Origin: Cercospora beticola
Taxonomy: Eukaryota > Ascomycota > Dothideomycetes > Mycosphaerellales > Mycosphaerellaceae
DNA: 64,000 nt
Direction: 5' to 3'
NCBI RefSeq assembly: GCF_033473495.1
Contig: NC_088935.1
Location: forward strand, 2,294,001-2,358,000
Positions 43,228-54,448 of the stretch are shown here, piece by piece (the first letter of the stretch is position 1; each line of letters opens with the position of its first letter). The position numbers were made by a program, and so were the translations under genes. The notes beneath the pieces are model-generated. The model saw only the letters and a list, made by a program, of their open reading frames with translations. It ran no database searches and was not told the DNA's origin.

Positions 43228-46200
43228 TCAAGACCCAGCGCTAGCCTGATCCTCGAAACAAGCCAACATGCCATGCATTTCTTTTTGCACCTTTGCCAAA
43301 AGCAAATTGTCCGCACTCCCTGCAGCGGGTGTACCCAACCATCTCTCCTCCAAAGGTGTAGCTGGTCTAATCCTGTCGATGAGACTTCGCTTGCTTCGTG
43401 TGAGCCCCTCCACGAGAGCCTTCACATTTTGGGCATCATAGTTGAGCTCAGGAACATCCGCCGCGTTGATGCCATCAGCAGCACCTCTCGCAATATCGCA
43501 ACTCAAGACTATTGAGAGCATGGACAGGCTGTGAGCTTCGGAGACCAAGCTCAGCGTCACGGCACCAGCCCGTGGATTTCGCGGTGATGGCGGCTCGTTT
43601 ACGAGGGACTTTTCGGCACGCTGTAGTTGCTCTGGGAAGCTGTTCAAGAAGGCTGAGATCTCCGCGGCAATGGCTGGACCTACTGAGTCGAGCAAATTCA
43701 AGCAAAGCGGCAAAAATCCTTCTGTCCAGATGATGAAAATCCGATACGGCTCGTCAAATGGACCTTTTCCACCTGGCTTGCGAAAGTAGTTTGATAGGTT
43801 CGCGGAAGAGAGTTGTGCAAGCACACCATCCAGCGCCATGTGTTCTGCGATCGGGCGCACAGTAGACAGCGCCAGGAGGAACATGACGGCGATTTCGCCG
43901 TAGACTGGGTCTTGCGTGTCCTCCTCGACCAGTTGATCGGCCCAAGAATACAAGCTCAACGCACCTCGTACAATATTCGAGCCAGCAATCAGGTCTGTCA
44001 GCATCGTATGAACGGAATTGATACCGGGTACCGCAAGAATGGCTTGCAACAGAGCAGTCAGAAGCGCAAAGTCCGCCGGAAGAGCGAGTGAAATGTCTGT
44101 GTGCAGATTACCGCAGAGTGCGCGAAACCCGGGCGCGATGACTTTGCCAACAATGTTTACGAGCGTCGAGGCAGTCTGCGGCGCGAGATAGTGCATCTCT
44201 CCCTGAGTGCTTGCTTTGCTGGAATAGGTGTATGGCTGAATGGTCAAGTAGAGGACCTGGAGCAATTGTCGATAATACCGTGCGTCTTCGGCATCCGTTG
44301 CCACATCGTAGTCGACTGGAGATGCAGCGACTAGCGCCCAAGCTGCCGGCAGGAGGTCTTTCATGGAATCATGCTGGGTTTTCAGCGAGACGAGTCTCGA
44401 CACGAGTACGAAGGCAAGTTCCATCCGAGTTTGCATGACATCCGCCGCGCCAGGCTGCTCAATTTGAGCCTCTGCGTTGGCAGCTAAGCATTGCACTGCT
44501 GTTTTGGCGAGTTCAATCTGTAGCTGTGTGTCTGGCTCGGCGCAGTCACACAACGTTGTAGCCAATCTCTTCCAACTCCTCAAAAGAGTCGTCTGCGCGT
44601 CAAGTAGGCTCAAGTTGGCACTGGCGCGACCAAATTCGTCAGAAAAGCCTTGATCCGCGGTAGCGCCAGTCCATGCTCTATGGTGTCGAAAGATGGTGGT
44701 GGCTATGTCGAGGTCGTAGAAGTAGCTTCTGCCATACGGCGCAGGATTGACAGTAGTACGCTTGAAATCGGACAGATCACTTTGCGGAAATGCTCTTTTC
44801 AAATTACTTTCCAGACTTTTGTGGAGCGACCTGTTCCAAGCATTGACGCTGGCGCCATGGTCGCGCAAGAAGTCCAGTTTACTGACAAGAGCTCGCAGGA
44901 CGGTCTTGTCGCCAATTTCCAGGCCAGCATGGAGGTTGATAGCAAGTATCTCGCAAAGATGCGCTGCCATCTCATGCTCCCGGGCGCTGGTGATGGCCGC
45001 GTCAGGAGTCGGATTTCTTGGAGCAGGTCGAAGCGAGCCTAACCAGGCTAGTGTGTTTGTGATGAATTCGGTATGCGTCCTGACTTCGTTGGTTGCCCAC
45101 ACCCATGTCTGTTGGGCAAGAGAGATGAATTTCAGCATGCCTACAGCGCGCTCGGGAGGCAGATCTGAGATGGAGGCAAGCTGACTCAAGGCATAAGCCA
45201 ATATGGGCTTGCCTTTGAGCTCTTCCTGGTGCTGTCGGTGTGCTCGACTCTTCGGTAGCTTGCCAGTGAGAAGATAGATTGCAAACCACTGCTGCTTGGA
45301 GGTCATGATCACTGCAAGAAACTCCCACACTCGACGCTCGACCTGGAGGTCGCACAGTGGACGGTCAAGCTGTGTGACCACTTGAAGGAACGACTGCGCT
45401 GCTTCCGTATCGAACTGCGCGAGTATGGACGGCGGATCAGTCTCGGTTGTCCCCACAGCTTTGATGACCTGACCAAGGAGCATGAACACATGGTCCTTGA
45501 AAGCGTGGTCGCTGGCTAGCAGTGATGCGAATACTGGCATGCTTTGCAAAATGGAGTGCGCAAGTTCATACGACCTTTTGTTCGCGATTTCCTGCCGCTC
45601 TGCCGAAGCCACGGGCTTGCTGAGAAGGTCTGTGCCTCCCTGCACAATGCGCAGAATCGATGAAAGGAAACTGAGTATCGACCGTGTTTGCTCGATAAGC
45701 AGCTGGCGGCTTTGTACTGGTACGGAATCATCCGTGGCTGAGAGACCATCGTGAAGCATTTTGCTCATCGTGTTCGCCAATGCGCTAGTACCGCTCCTTG
45801 GGGCACACACATTGATAAGAGCATCAGCAGCAGGTGCGAGGACGTATGTAAGCCGTTTTGATGGGTCTTTGGCCACGTCTATTCCATGTGTGCTGCGAAG
45901 TAATTTCATATTGGAGCTGATCAAAGTCGTGGTGAGGCGGCAGCGTTGCTCCGCATTGTTCCATCTCCAGACCGGGAAGCTTTGAAGTGCATCGAGAAGA
46001 ATTTTCTGATACGCATTCAACACTGCACTCATAGTTCGAGAAGGCGTCGTATCTGGCGAGTCACGATTGATTGTCATGTTGAAGCGCGTCGCTTTGACGG
46101 TCTCCGTAGGTATGGTGTTCCGCTTCGCGAGACCGGCGATGGCATCCTCTATCAGCAGCGATTGCATATCGACACATGCTTGGAGGAAGCGGTATTGCCC

Positions 46201-48798
46201 GAGCTGTACCTCTGTCCCATTCACCACCGCCACGAGTGACATTGCTCCGCTCGCCAATCCCAGCAAGCTACTTTTGGCCAGAAACGACCATCCACGCTCA
46301 GGGGAGATTTTGATGATGGCATTAAGGAACTCTGCACCCGCGGCAACGACTTCCAACGATCCCTCCTGGGCAACTTGCTCGAGATGTGCCAGAAGTTCGG
46401 CTTCAAGGACATCGGTCACAACAGCCACAATGTCATGGTTGTCGCCCAGAGATTCGCTTAGTCTCACCAATAACTCTTGAGCTGCTGCTGCTCCATTCTG
46501 ACGACCGAGGCAGGCTGAGAGCAGGGACGTGAAGAGCGCAATAATATCGGCGGCGGCGAAGCGATCGAGCATTGCTCGCGGCGCAATGGGGGCCATTTCG
46601 CTTCCCTTCGTGAAAGTGTATAAAAGTGCACTGAGGTAACCAAGGCCAGAGTATGAGTGATTGAGCATGAGTACCATGGGCTTCTGTTCCTTGACAATTG
46701 TGCCCGTAGTTTCTGTAGGAACGAAGTGTTCGGGTATGTCCATGTCGATGCCGTCGCCAGCAGTGAGTAAGTGTGGGCCCCCAACGAACATCGTCCCATT
46801 GTGCTTCAAGATGACAGGCAATGCATCAGTCAATCTCATTGTGTTGCTATCCTCGGCCTCGTCAGTCAGCTCGTACTCTCTGAAGTTCAGCGGCACTTCT
46901 TGCGTAAAAGTCTGCAGGTCAAGTAGAATCTCCGCAATTTCAGGGAGATCGCCTTCCCGTCGGTGGCGACTCTCCGCGCGTGCGAGTGCTATGCTAAGCT
47001 TCAGCAGTGGCGAAAGTTCGTACGGAAAACGTGCAAGGGCTTCGTTGAGAATGGCGGGCCTGAGCTGCTCGTGGTCCGCTAGCAGCTTGTCTGCAAGCAC
47101 AGCAGCCTGTTGCTCTGCGATCCGAGTGTTATCTGCTGGTGATATGCATGACAAGATAGCGTCCAGAACTTCTGCATCATATTGCACAAGCGGGAGAGCG
47201 TCTCTTGTGAGATCGAGCAGAGCCTCTTTGCAGATGAACGCGGTGCCCGATTCAGCATCGGAGCTGTATGTGGCGCCAGCCATTGTGCTCAAAGCCGTCA
47301 TGAGGGTGAACACCCGCGATTTATCGACAGAAAACAGCAAGAAATGGCGAGGAATGTCATCTCTGTGATCACCCTCCAGCTCTGGACTTTGGAGCTTGGA
47401 ATAAAGCTTTTCGAACGCGGATGACAGCTCGTTGCGCGAACCACGTCTTGAAGCACGGCGAGCAAGGGCATCTGCCGCATCGTCGGATCCAGGTTCACCA
47501 CGAGATTCCCGCACATCCCGATGGATAAGGGCTATGTCTCGGATCACAGTAGTGATGATGCTCCAAGCAAGAATCGCAGGCGCAGCGATGGTGACCCCAC
47601 GCAGACCAACTCTATACAAGATGAGGTTGAAAGTCCTCAGACATTCCTCATCGTTGATGTAGTGGCTACCAGCCAGCACAAGATTTTCCACGCCGGCTGC
47701 TTGCATAATTTCGCCGACTGCCAGCTGAAGCTTCATTATCTCCACAGAGACTATTGACACCAGCAGCTGCAGCACATCGAGGTTTGGCGGAAGAAGCTTC
47801 TTTCCCCCTTGCAGAAACACATGCTTCTCCATGAGCGTGAACCAGGCTAGAAGTGCTGAGGCGCTTGGAATCCCATCGTACTGGTACAACGCAGCCAGTA
47901 AAAGTCGTAACGTATTCGTTAGCTCCCATGCCAAAGAGTCGATGTAGGTCGACGCTTTTGAATCGTCAACAAATACTTTTGGCCAGACTGTGGTCGCATC
48001 GCCTCGATCTAGCACATTTTCAATCTTTGAGATGCACGTGGAGATGAATGCTTCGCCCTCGTTTCTGCTAGTACTCGGGCACATGATTTCCATGACCTTG
48101 GCGGCAACTCGATCGATCCACGAGCGCGGATTGTCCAGACGAAACGCGCCTGTAGGCTCTCCCTGCACATTGCTTTTGCTCACAGCACATCGGTTGGCTA
48201 GATCTGCACTGAGGCGCAGCAAGTGGTTGGTCTCGCTCAGATACACATCCAACAGCCGTTGGCGTCTCACATCCTGATCCGTAAATGTCAACGCTGGTCG
48301 CGAAGATGCAGACGTCGAGGCTGATAGATCAATCGTGCTTTTCACCAAGGCAGTGCTCGCGGGGCCGTTCAGTCCGCTTGGGCCATTGAATGCCGTGTTC
48401 AACAGCTGATCTGCGGCTCGCTCTTGCCATTCAATCACCGCCAGACGCAGGGCAGCCATCTCCTCGATTTGCAGCTCCTTAGACAGCCATTTCGCATCAG
48501 CTTTGATCTCGTCCAGCTTGTAGTCGGCATGTTGAGACTGGGCAACGTTGATGGGCGCAGTCTTGGTGTCAAAGTCGCTTCCGCTCCGCGCGCTGGGAGC
48601 GGCATATGGCTTGATCGGATTACTGAGAAGAGCTATCGTCTCATCGTCGGTGAAAAAGTGCTGCAGGTGGCTGTTTTCGAGAGCCGTGACTTCGTCGCAA
48701 ATGGCGCGATACGCGGTGCGCCAGGAAATTACTGTCGTATCACCGGCTAGACATTGATCCAGGGGAGGGAAGTAACTCGACGAGGTTGCCGTCGACAT
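43228..48798 (-). CDS. NUP192: Nucleoporin Nup192 (Nup205 family)
   Basis: A single 5.57 kb exon encodes 1856 aa, within the family's size. The N-terminal signature is clear: KLDEIKADAKWLSKELQI, then MAALRLAVIEWQERAADQLL, followed by LSETNHLLRLSADLANR-type alpha-solenoid sequence. The whole protein is helical and Leu/Ala-rich, with no signal peptide or membrane segment. Nup192 is a large inner-ring scaffold of the nuclear pore complex that binds Nic96, Nup53 and Nup145N and affects pore permeability. The lack of introns over this length is notable but the reading frame is continuous. A Ser/Glu/Asp-rich loop lies around residues 440-480. Confidence 0.94.
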   Translation of the reverse strand: MSTATSSSYFPPLDQCLAGDTTVISWRTAYRAICDEVTALENSHLQHFFTDDETIALLSNPIKPYAAPSARSGSDFDTKTAPINVAQSQHADYKLDEIKADAKWLSKELQIEEMAALRLAVIEWQERAADQLLNTAFNGPSGLNGPASTALVKSTIDLSASTSASSRPALTFTDQDVRRQRLLDVYLSETNHLLRLSADLANRCAVSKSNVQGEPTGAFRLDNPRSWIDRVAAKVMEIMCPSTSRNEGEAFISTCISKIENVLDRGDATTVWPKVFVDDSKASTYIDSLAWELTNTLRLLLAALYQYDGIPSASALLAWFTLMEKHVFLQGGKKLLPPNLDVLQLLVSIVSVEIMKLQLAVGEIMQAAGVENLVLAGSHYINDEECLRTFNLILYRVGLRGVTIAAPAILAWSIITTVIRDIALIHRDVRESRGEPGSDDAADALARRASRRGSRNELSSAFEKLYSKLQSPELEGDHRDDIPRHFLLFSVDKSRVFTLMTALSTMAGATYSSDAESGTAFICKEALLDLTRDALPLVQYDAEVLDAILSCISPADNTRIAEQQAAVLADKLLADHEQLRPAILNEALARFPYELSPLLKLSIALARAESRHRREGDLPEIAEILLDLQTFTQEVPLNFREYELTDEAEDSNTMRLTDALPVILKHNGTMFVGGPHLLTAGDGIDMDIPEHFVPTETTGTIVKEQKPMVLMLNHSYSGLGYLSALLYTFTKGSEMAPIAPRAMLDRFAAADIIALFTSLLSACLGRQNGAAAAQELLVRLSESLGDNHDIVAVVTDVLEAELLAHLEQVAQEGSLEVVAAGAEFLNAIIKISPERGWSFLAKSSLLGLASGAMSLVAVVNGTEVQLGQYRFLQACVDMQSLLIEDAIAGLAKRNTIPTETVKATRFNMTINRDSPDTTPSRTMSAVLNAYQKILLDALQSFPVWRWNNAEQRCRLTTTLISSNMKLLRSTHGIDVAKDPSKRLTYVLAPAADALINVCAPRSGTSALANTMSKMLHDGLSATDDSVPVQSRQLLIEQTRSILSFLSSILRIVQGGTDLLSKPVASAERQEIANKRSYELAHSILQSMPVFASLLASDHAFKDHVFMLLGQVIKAVGTTETDPPSILAQFDTEAAQSFLQVVTQLDRPLCDLQVERRVWEFLAVIMTSKQQWFAIYLLTGKLPKSRAHRQHQEELKGKPILAYALSQLASISDLPPERAVGMLKFISLAQQTWVWATNEVRTHTEFITNTLAWLGSLRPAPRNPTPDAAITSAREHEMAAHLCEILAINLHAGLEIGDKTVLRALVSKLDFLRDHGASVNAWNRSLHKSLESNLKRAFPQSDLSDFKRTTVNPAPYGRSYFYDLDIATTIFRHHRAWTGATADQGFSDEFGRASANLSLLDAQTTLLRSWKRLATTLCDCAEPDTQLQIELAKTAVQCLAANAEAQIEQPGAADVMQTRMELAFVLVSRLVSLKTQHDSMKDLLPAAWALVAASPVDYDVATDAEDARYYRQLLQVLYLTIQPYTYSSKASTQGEMHYLAPQTASTLVNIVGKVIAPGFRALCGNLHTDISLALPADFALLTALLQAILAVPGINSVHTMLTDLIAGSNIVRGALSLYSWADQLVEEDTQDPVYGEIAVMFLLALSTVRPIAEHMALDGVLAQLSSANLSNYFRKPGGKGPFDEPYRIFIIWTEGFLPLCLNLLDSVGPAIAAEISAFLNSFPEQLQRAEKSLVNEPPSPRNPRAGAVTLSLVSEAHSLSMLSIVLSCDIARGAADGINAADVPELNYDAQNVKALVEGLTRSKRSLIDRIRPATPLEERWLGTPAAGSADNLLLAKVQKEMHGMLACFEDQASAGS

Positions 48799-49160
48799 GG
48801 TGGCATCGATCTGCAGCAGTGGTGCAGTGAGAGTGGTAGCGGTGCGCTCGTCGCTGCGGCGCGTGAGCTAATGATGGCGGCGAGACGGGCCCCACTGGTG
48901 CATCGTGTATGGGTGAATGGTCAGGCCAGCGATCAGATGGTGTCTGCGCTGTCGGTGGTGGTCCTGTTGAAGCTCTTTCTGGAGCTCTGTTTCTGTCGCT
49001 GTCCTACACGCGACTGGCCGGACGCGATCTGACTTTCTGCTCGGCCGACCTTCCGTCTCTGTCACGCCCAGCAGACGCTGGCGCACCTCACCTGCAACCG
49101 CGCCGGCCACTGCCACCACCTCCGCGCGACTCTCCTCCGTGTCCCACGCCCATTGCCGCC
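48799..49160. other. Divergent promoter of NUP192 and NDUFB7
   Basis: These 362 GC-rich bp separate the two starts; the NDUFB7-proximal half is C-rich. No other element was recognised. Confidence 0.5.
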
Positions 49161-49602
49161 ATGACCGTCGCAGAACAGATAAAAGACAGCGCCGAGAGCG
49201 TCAAGGAAGCTGTTGGCCTCGGCCACGGCGCTCCCACTCGCCGTACGACCACCTCCCACGAACCAATGGTGCACTCGCTGTTGCGCAGCTACTGACGTTC
49301 TCGCCTGGTGTAGAAGCCACACGAAAAGAAATGAGCGATGCCAAACTACCGCTGGCCTACCGTGACTCGTGCGCCCATCTTCTCATCCCACTAAACAAGT
49401 GCCGATACGACAACTACTATCTAAACTGGAGGTGTCAGGTGCGGATGCTCGACACATGGGGCTTTGGGTAGAGAAGGGTTTGCTAACGCAACCGCAGGAC
49501 GAGCGGCATTCGTATGAGAAGTGTCAATATGAGGAATTCAAGTTGAGGGTAAAGAAGATGGATGAGATTCGGGCACAAAAGAACGGAGAGCGATCGAACT
49601 AG
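49161..49602 (+). CDS. NDUFB7: Complex I accessory subunit NDUFB7 (B18)
   Basis: Exons 49161-49242, 49314-49438 and 49498-49602 give 103 aa. The twin CX9C motif is present as C-AHLLIPLNK-C and C-QDERHSYEK-C, together with the family segments KLPLAYRDSC and CRYDNYYLNWRC, and QYEEFKLRVKKMDE. The protein folds in the intermembrane space through Mia40 and is part of the NADH:ubiquinone oxidoreductase membrane arm. The first donor is taken as gtacga at 49243, because this alone restores the QATRKEMSDAKLPLAYRD frame; a gtgcac donor 30 bp later leads to a stop. Gly2 is absent, so N-myristoylation is not expected. Confidence 0.93.
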
Positions 49603-49893
49603 ATGCATGCCACAGGACACCCGGGCAAAGTCGATACCAGTGATGCTATACTTAAGCAACACAATGAGCGCTCCGTTCGCTCCTCGCTGGCCGCTACTGT
49701 ACATATATCACGGAGCACTATGACCCAAGACGCTTTGCATCCAGACCTCAGATTCCGATAAGATCTTGTGCTGTGTTCACCACTGATCACCTCTATAGTC
49801 TTCTCGAAGGTCCATCGCATGCCGCTCATCCTGCACGATACCGGTCTGCACCTGCAGCAGCCACAACGTCGCGGACGAACTGCTTCCGAAGGC
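49603..49893. other. Short convergent spacer
   Basis: These 291 bp between two stop codons hold nothing recognised. Confidence 0.4.
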
Positions 49894-51688
49894 TCAGTCA
49901 CCTCCAATTTGGTCCCCAGCTTCCGAGGTATTCTCGATGATGTACTCGCCGGACTCCACATCGATCTTGCGCTTCTTCGAATGTTCGGCGGAGTCTACCA
50001 CTCCACTATCCTTACGCTTGCCGAGGCTCGAAACTTGTGGTGTGGTTGCAAGCCCGCTGTGGGTCTGCTCAGCAGAAGTCTGAGGCGGAAGAGAGTAGCT
50101 GGAGAGGTCCATGAATTCGGCTCCGTCTCCGTATTGGGGCTCCACTGTAGGCTCCACGTCGCCTTCATCGGCGTGGGCGACGGTTCTCTCAAATTCGGCG
50201 CTTTCTTCAAAGTCGACGCCCTCTCCAAAGTCAAAGGGCGCAGTCATGGGATCCAGCGTCTCGCCAACCTCGTTCGGGACAGACTGTGCCTCGTGTAACT
50301 TCTCGACATCCCTCGGTCCAAATACTGCTTCCACAGGAGTACCAGCATGGTGCTCATTCGCGACATCAGGGGTATTGATGCCGTTCTCGCCACTCGTCAC
50401 ATGCAGGCCAGCTTGTGGAGTGGACTGGTCTTCATTGCTGGTCTCAAGTGCTGAGGTGTCGAGCTGGCCAACAGCCCCATAACTTGGAGGATAGTACTGG
50501 AAATTCTGGAAGCGAATATCTGCCGCTTCGTTTGAGACGTCGAGCTGATCACGGGCGTAACCCCCGACCTTGTCCATGTGATTTCTTGGCTCGTCATGTC
50601 TGGATCTGCAAGATGTAGGAATTAGCTTTGCCTGGTCTCACTCATCTCTTATGGACCTTGGGCCGCCGCTTACCGATCCTTGGGTGTTTTCAGACGATCG
50701 TTCCAGTTGACCCCAGTCTTCTCTTTGAAGCAATTGCGAAATGCGCGCATCGCGGTGGAGAAGTTTGCGCCCACGTTCACAACGACGTTGGTGACCTGTG
50801 CGATCTTCGTACCGGAGAATGAGGTGCTGAAAGCATAGGTATTGGGGACGGCGTTGGACTCAAGGATCTGTAACTGTGTTGTCAGGAAATGTCAGTCGGA
50901 AAGGGACAGAATCTATCGGGGTGTAGTGGTGCACTGCTTACCACGAGATTGTACCGTTCGTTCGTGTTACGTGCCGTATCGACTTTTGTGAGGGTAATGT
51001 CGTAGTAGAAACCAGTTACATCCTGGTAGATGTGATGGTTCGCTGCCAAGAAAATGTCATTAGGGAGTGCCCCTACACCACGGAATGAGGCCGGCTCAAC
51101 AGACTTACAGTTCAACAGAATCGTGCTCGCCTTCTTAGCACCTCTCTTGAAGATTTGCCCCAGCTCCGTAAGACTGTGGCTCGTGTCTAGGTGCTGCTGC
51201 CGCGTGGCCTCCTTCTCGGCCGCGCGCTCCTTGGCTAATGCTTCTTCCATGGCCTGCTTTTTCTCGTTGAGCTTCTGCTGGGCTGGCGTAAGTTCTGTGT
51301 TCTCAAGGTAGAGCTCCTTAAGGAGACCGGTGTGGGAACGCGGCCCAGCATCATCTTTGCCGCCGCTGGCCGACAAGTCTTTGACCAAGAACTTGTACGC
51401 TTTCTCCTTCTTCTTGGACTTGGTTGTGAAGCAGTGATCGAGCCAGTCAAAGCTGACGATGCTTATGTTCTGTCCTTGCCGCTGGCGACGAATCGCCTCT
51501 TGTGCGATCATGCCACCCGTATCCCACAGTTTCTTAGTGATGACCAGGTGAGTCGTGGACTCCGTGACGGCGCGCTCGAAGGTACCAGATGCTTCTTTGA
51601 TCCACTGGCTGATCTGATTGGTATTCCAATCTTTTTCGCCGCTGCCAGCTGTGACTATCACACAGCCTCTCAGCGCTTTGTACGGCAT
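49894..51688 (-). CDS. BRCT and WGR-like domain protein, no PARP catalytic domain
   Basis: Exons 51688-51109, 51042-50942, 50873-50674 and 50605-49894 encode 530 aa. Residues 3-100 form a BRCT domain (LRGCVIVTAG, THLVITKK, SIVSFDWLDHCF). A charged coiled coil (about 138-168) follows. A WGR-like domain (about 195-292) is recognised by IYQDVTGFYYDITLTKVD, YNLVLQILESN and FRNCFKEKTGVNWNDRLK. The tail is acidic and disordered, with a basic nuclear signal near the end (GKRKDS, KKRKID). Fungal PARPs such as Aspergillus PrpA carry BRCT, WGR, regulatory and catalytic domains; here the frame ends without the last two. A DNA-end-binding adaptor role in the nucleus is inferred. ATG 51688 is the first in frame. 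Confidence 0.85.
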
Positions 51689-52129
51689 CTTGCTATTTGC
51701 AACGGCCAGTGACTTTGCGCTTGTGAGAGATGCAGCGATCGGGTCAAGGCTCAAGTCGAGAATGAGAGATGGAAGTTGTCCAGTATCGGGGTGGCGGTGG
51801 TGTTGGAAAGGTCTTTCAGACTTTGAGAACTAAGAAGAGTTGGTTGTAATTGTCGCGATGATGGGGGCTGCTGGCGACTTGACAATAGGCAACATGGGCC
51901 CCACTTCGGGTGTGCAACTGAGTGAATGAGAACAAACGGCTCACCTGCACGCTACCAGGCAGCCACACCGTGAGGCGTCTTGTGGTAAACGGCCGTGATG
52001 AGGAACAGATTTTTCACTTCGTGGCTCATGCACAGAAGAGAGAAGCATGAGGGACGGACCTCTTGCCTGCTGCGCCAGAGTACAGAGCAGAAAATCTGGA
52101 AAGATTCGATTCAATTGTAGAATTTATCT
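51689..52129. other. Promoter of the BRCT gene and 3' end of TRPC
   Basis: These 441 bp lie between two minus-strand genes. The G/T-rich stretch around 51780-51830 is leader sequence. Nothing else is recognised. Confidence 0.45.
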
Positions 52130-54448
52130 CTATAGCTCGATCTCTTTAGCTGTCCTGATGAACGAGCGAATTTTGTCCACATCTTGTTCTCCTTTCGTTT
52201 CAACGCCGGTGCTGACATCGACTGCGGCAATCTGCGCCTTCGCGTCGCCAAGGCCAGTGATTGCTTCGGTCAAGTTTTCCGATGTCAGACCGCCAGCAAA
52301 CAACACCCTCAGTCCTGCATCACCTTCTAGAAGTGAACGAACTGATGATGTGTCAAGCTGTTTCCCCTCGCCAGCACCGGCGTCAAGCAGTGGAAGCGAG
52401 TGGTAACCGCGACTCGACAACCCAGCATCGCCAGGCTTGAACTTGTGCAGAACGGGCACAGGTATGAGTTGTGCCCACTCCAACGGCTCGGAGCCATGAA
52501 GTTGAATGATGTCAAAGTCAACCAGTCGTTGTTGCTCCAGAATGTATTCCAAAGGCTGATCAAGGAAAACACCAACTGATAGCGCACGATCAGCTCGCTG
52601 GATGTGATGGCGTGCTGTGTGTGCGAAGAAACTCGTCGCTTTCCCTCCAGCCTCTCCGGAGACATCAGTCACTTCCAAGGCAGTCTTCGGTGTTCTACGC
52701 ACCACGTCCGTGATACTTCGAGCTGTTTCACTTGATACACAGCGCCGTTTGCCTGTGGCCATGATTATCCCAATCAGATCAGCACCGGCTTCAATGGCCG
52801 CTTGTGCAGCTTCGGGTGTTCGCGTGCCGCAGATCTTGACGAGGAGCTTCTTCTGAGGCCTGGACTTAATGGCAGCCTCGCTGCCGCCGAGCAGCTCGGA
52901 GATGAAGTTGGCAGTATCCTTTGCTCGCATCAGTGCTTCGCCAACTAGAACTGCGCCAACACCGTTCTGTTGGTAGGGCTCCACATCCTTGGGGCCGGCA
53001 ATGCCGCTCAGAGCGCAGAGAATGGTTTCTTTAGGCACAATTTTCATGAGTCGTGTTGTGGTGTCCATGTCGACTTCGAAGCTTGTCAGATTCCTGTTAT
53101 TCACGCCAATCACTTTCGATCCCAGCTCGACCGCGATCCGCATCTCCTCGAGTGTATTGACTTCTACCAGCGGCTCCATACCCAGCGACTGCGAGTACTT
53201 GTAGAGCCTGTTCAAGAGCTCACGATCGAGCATCTTCACGATGAGTAGGACGGTATCAGCACCTGCTAGACGCGCCTCGAGGATCTGATATTCATCGAAA
53301 ACAAATTCTTTTCGTAGCAAAGCAGGTCGGTTTGGCATACCATCAATAGCTTGCCTCACGTTGCGTAGATCATCAATGCTGCCCTTGAACCAGTGCGGCT
53401 CGGTAAGGACGGAGATGGTGCTTGCGCCTGCCAATGCGTACACTCTAGCTTGCTCCGGCGCACGAGCGTCTATCTGAATGATGCCTTTAGAAGGTGAGGC
53501 TCGCTTGATTTCGGCCATAAGTGCAAGTTTGAACGGCGATTGCCTCAGTCGGTTTGGGAACGAGACCAAAGGTGGCGCCAAATTGAGGTCGTAGGTAGCT
53601 TGTAGATCTTCAAATCTGTGGGACGGAATCTGGCGTTGCTCTGCTACGTCCTTTCTGCGCTGATCGTATATTCTTTCCAAAATGTTGGATTTCGTCTCGC
53701 CATTGGCAGTCCCGTCTGTTTGCGCCTTGGCACCAGTTGAGACTCGCTGCGCTTCGGTCTGTAGACGGGCATTCTCTGCCCAAGTACCACCTTGCATGTG
53801 CAAGAAGTTCTTCAGCATGAGTCGGCCTCCAGCTGTGAGAATTGATTCAGGATGGAATTGGACACCTTCAACCAGCAACTCCTTGTGCCGAACACCCATA
53901 ATGACCCCTTTACCTCCGTCTGGGCCGACTGCGATCCACGACGAAACTTCCAGGGTATCCGGCAAAGTAGGGTGAGTTCCAGCCAACGAGTGGTACCTCG
54001 TGACTTCCACATCTTGTGGCAAACCTGCATAGACGCCCTTGCCATCGTGTCGAAGAGGAGAAGTCTTGCCATGAAGGATCTCGCCAGTCTTCTCGACAGT
54101 CCCGCCGAACACGGAGTAGATGCACTGCTCGCCCATGCAGACACCGAGGATGGGTATCTTGCCACTGAATTGCTTGATGGCATCTTTGCTGATGCCCGAA
54201 TCGGTCTCGGGATGACCAGGTCCGGGACTGATGACTAGTTGTGTCGGCTTCTTGGCTATTAATTCATCGAGCGTAATCTGGTCGTTGCGAATCACTTCGA
54301 CTTGTGCTCCTTCGAGCACGAGATATTGGTACACATTCCAGGTGAAGGAGTCATAGTTGTCGATCAAGATGAGATTTGAAGCCGTGGGAACAGGTGCAGC
54401 GGGCTCTGGGTGTCGTGGTGAGTGATCTATCAGGCCAACGTTCGGCAT
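52130..54448 (-). CDS. TRPC: Trifunctional tryptophan biosynthesis enzyme (GATase, IGPS, PRAI)
   Basis: A single exon encodes 772 aa. Domains in order: glutamine amidotransferase (about 24-220; [23 protein letters not shown], Cys104 in GVCMGEQ, His199 and Glu201 in VQFHPES); indole-3-glycerol-phosphate synthase (about 255-520; [24 protein letters not shown]); phosphoribosylanthranilate isomerase (about 540-772; [25 protein letters not shown]). This fusion is characteristic of filamentous fungi (trpC in Aspergillus, trp-1 in Neurospora). The amidotransferase supplies ammonia to anthranilate synthase encoded elsewhere; the other two domains catalyse later steps. ATG 54448 is used because no in-frame ATG lies further upstream in this exon. 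Confidence 0.97.
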   Translation of the reverse strand: MPNVGLIDHSPRHPEPAAPVPTASNLILIDNYDSFTWNVYQYLVLEGAQVEVIRNDQITLDELIAKKPTQLVISPGPGHPETDSGISKDAIKQFSGKIPILGVCMGEQCIYSVFGGTVEKTGEILHGKTSPLRHDGKGVYAGLPQDVEVTRYHSLAGTHPTLPDTLEVSSWIAVGPDGGKGVIMGVRHKELLVEGVQFHPESILTAGGRLMLKNFLHMQGGTWAENARLQTEAQRVSTGAKAQTDGTANGETKSNILERIYDQRRKDVAEQRQIPSHRFEDLQATYDLNLAPPLVSFPNRLRQSPFKLALMAEIKRASPSKGIIQIDARAPEQARVYALAGASTISVLTEPHWFKGSIDDLRNVRQAIDGMPNRPALLRKEFVFDEYQILEARLAGADTVLLIVKMLDRELLNRLYKYSQSLGMEPLVEVNTLEEMRIAVELGSKVIGVNNRNLTSFEVDMDTTTRLMKIVPKETILCALSGIAGPKDVEPYQQNGVGAVLVGEALMRAKDTANFISELLGGSEAAIKSRPQKKLLVKICGTRTPEAAQAAIEAGADLIGIIMATGKRRCVSSETARSITDVVRRTPKTALEVTDVSGEAGGKATSFFAHTARHHIQRADRALSVGVFLDQPLEYILEQQRLVDFDIIQLHGSEPLEWAQLIPVPVLHKFKPGDAGLSSRGYHSLPLLDAGAGEGKQLDTSSVRSLLEGDAGLRVLFAGGLTSENLTEAITGLGDAKAQIAAVDVSTGVETKGEQDVDKIRSFIRTAKEIEL

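Noticed and set aside
41341..54448. Tryptophan breakdown (IDO) and synthesis (TRPC) genes in the same window as a possible cluster
   Set aside because: They are about 9 kb apart with nucleoporin, complex I and BRCT genes between them; this is most simply chance.
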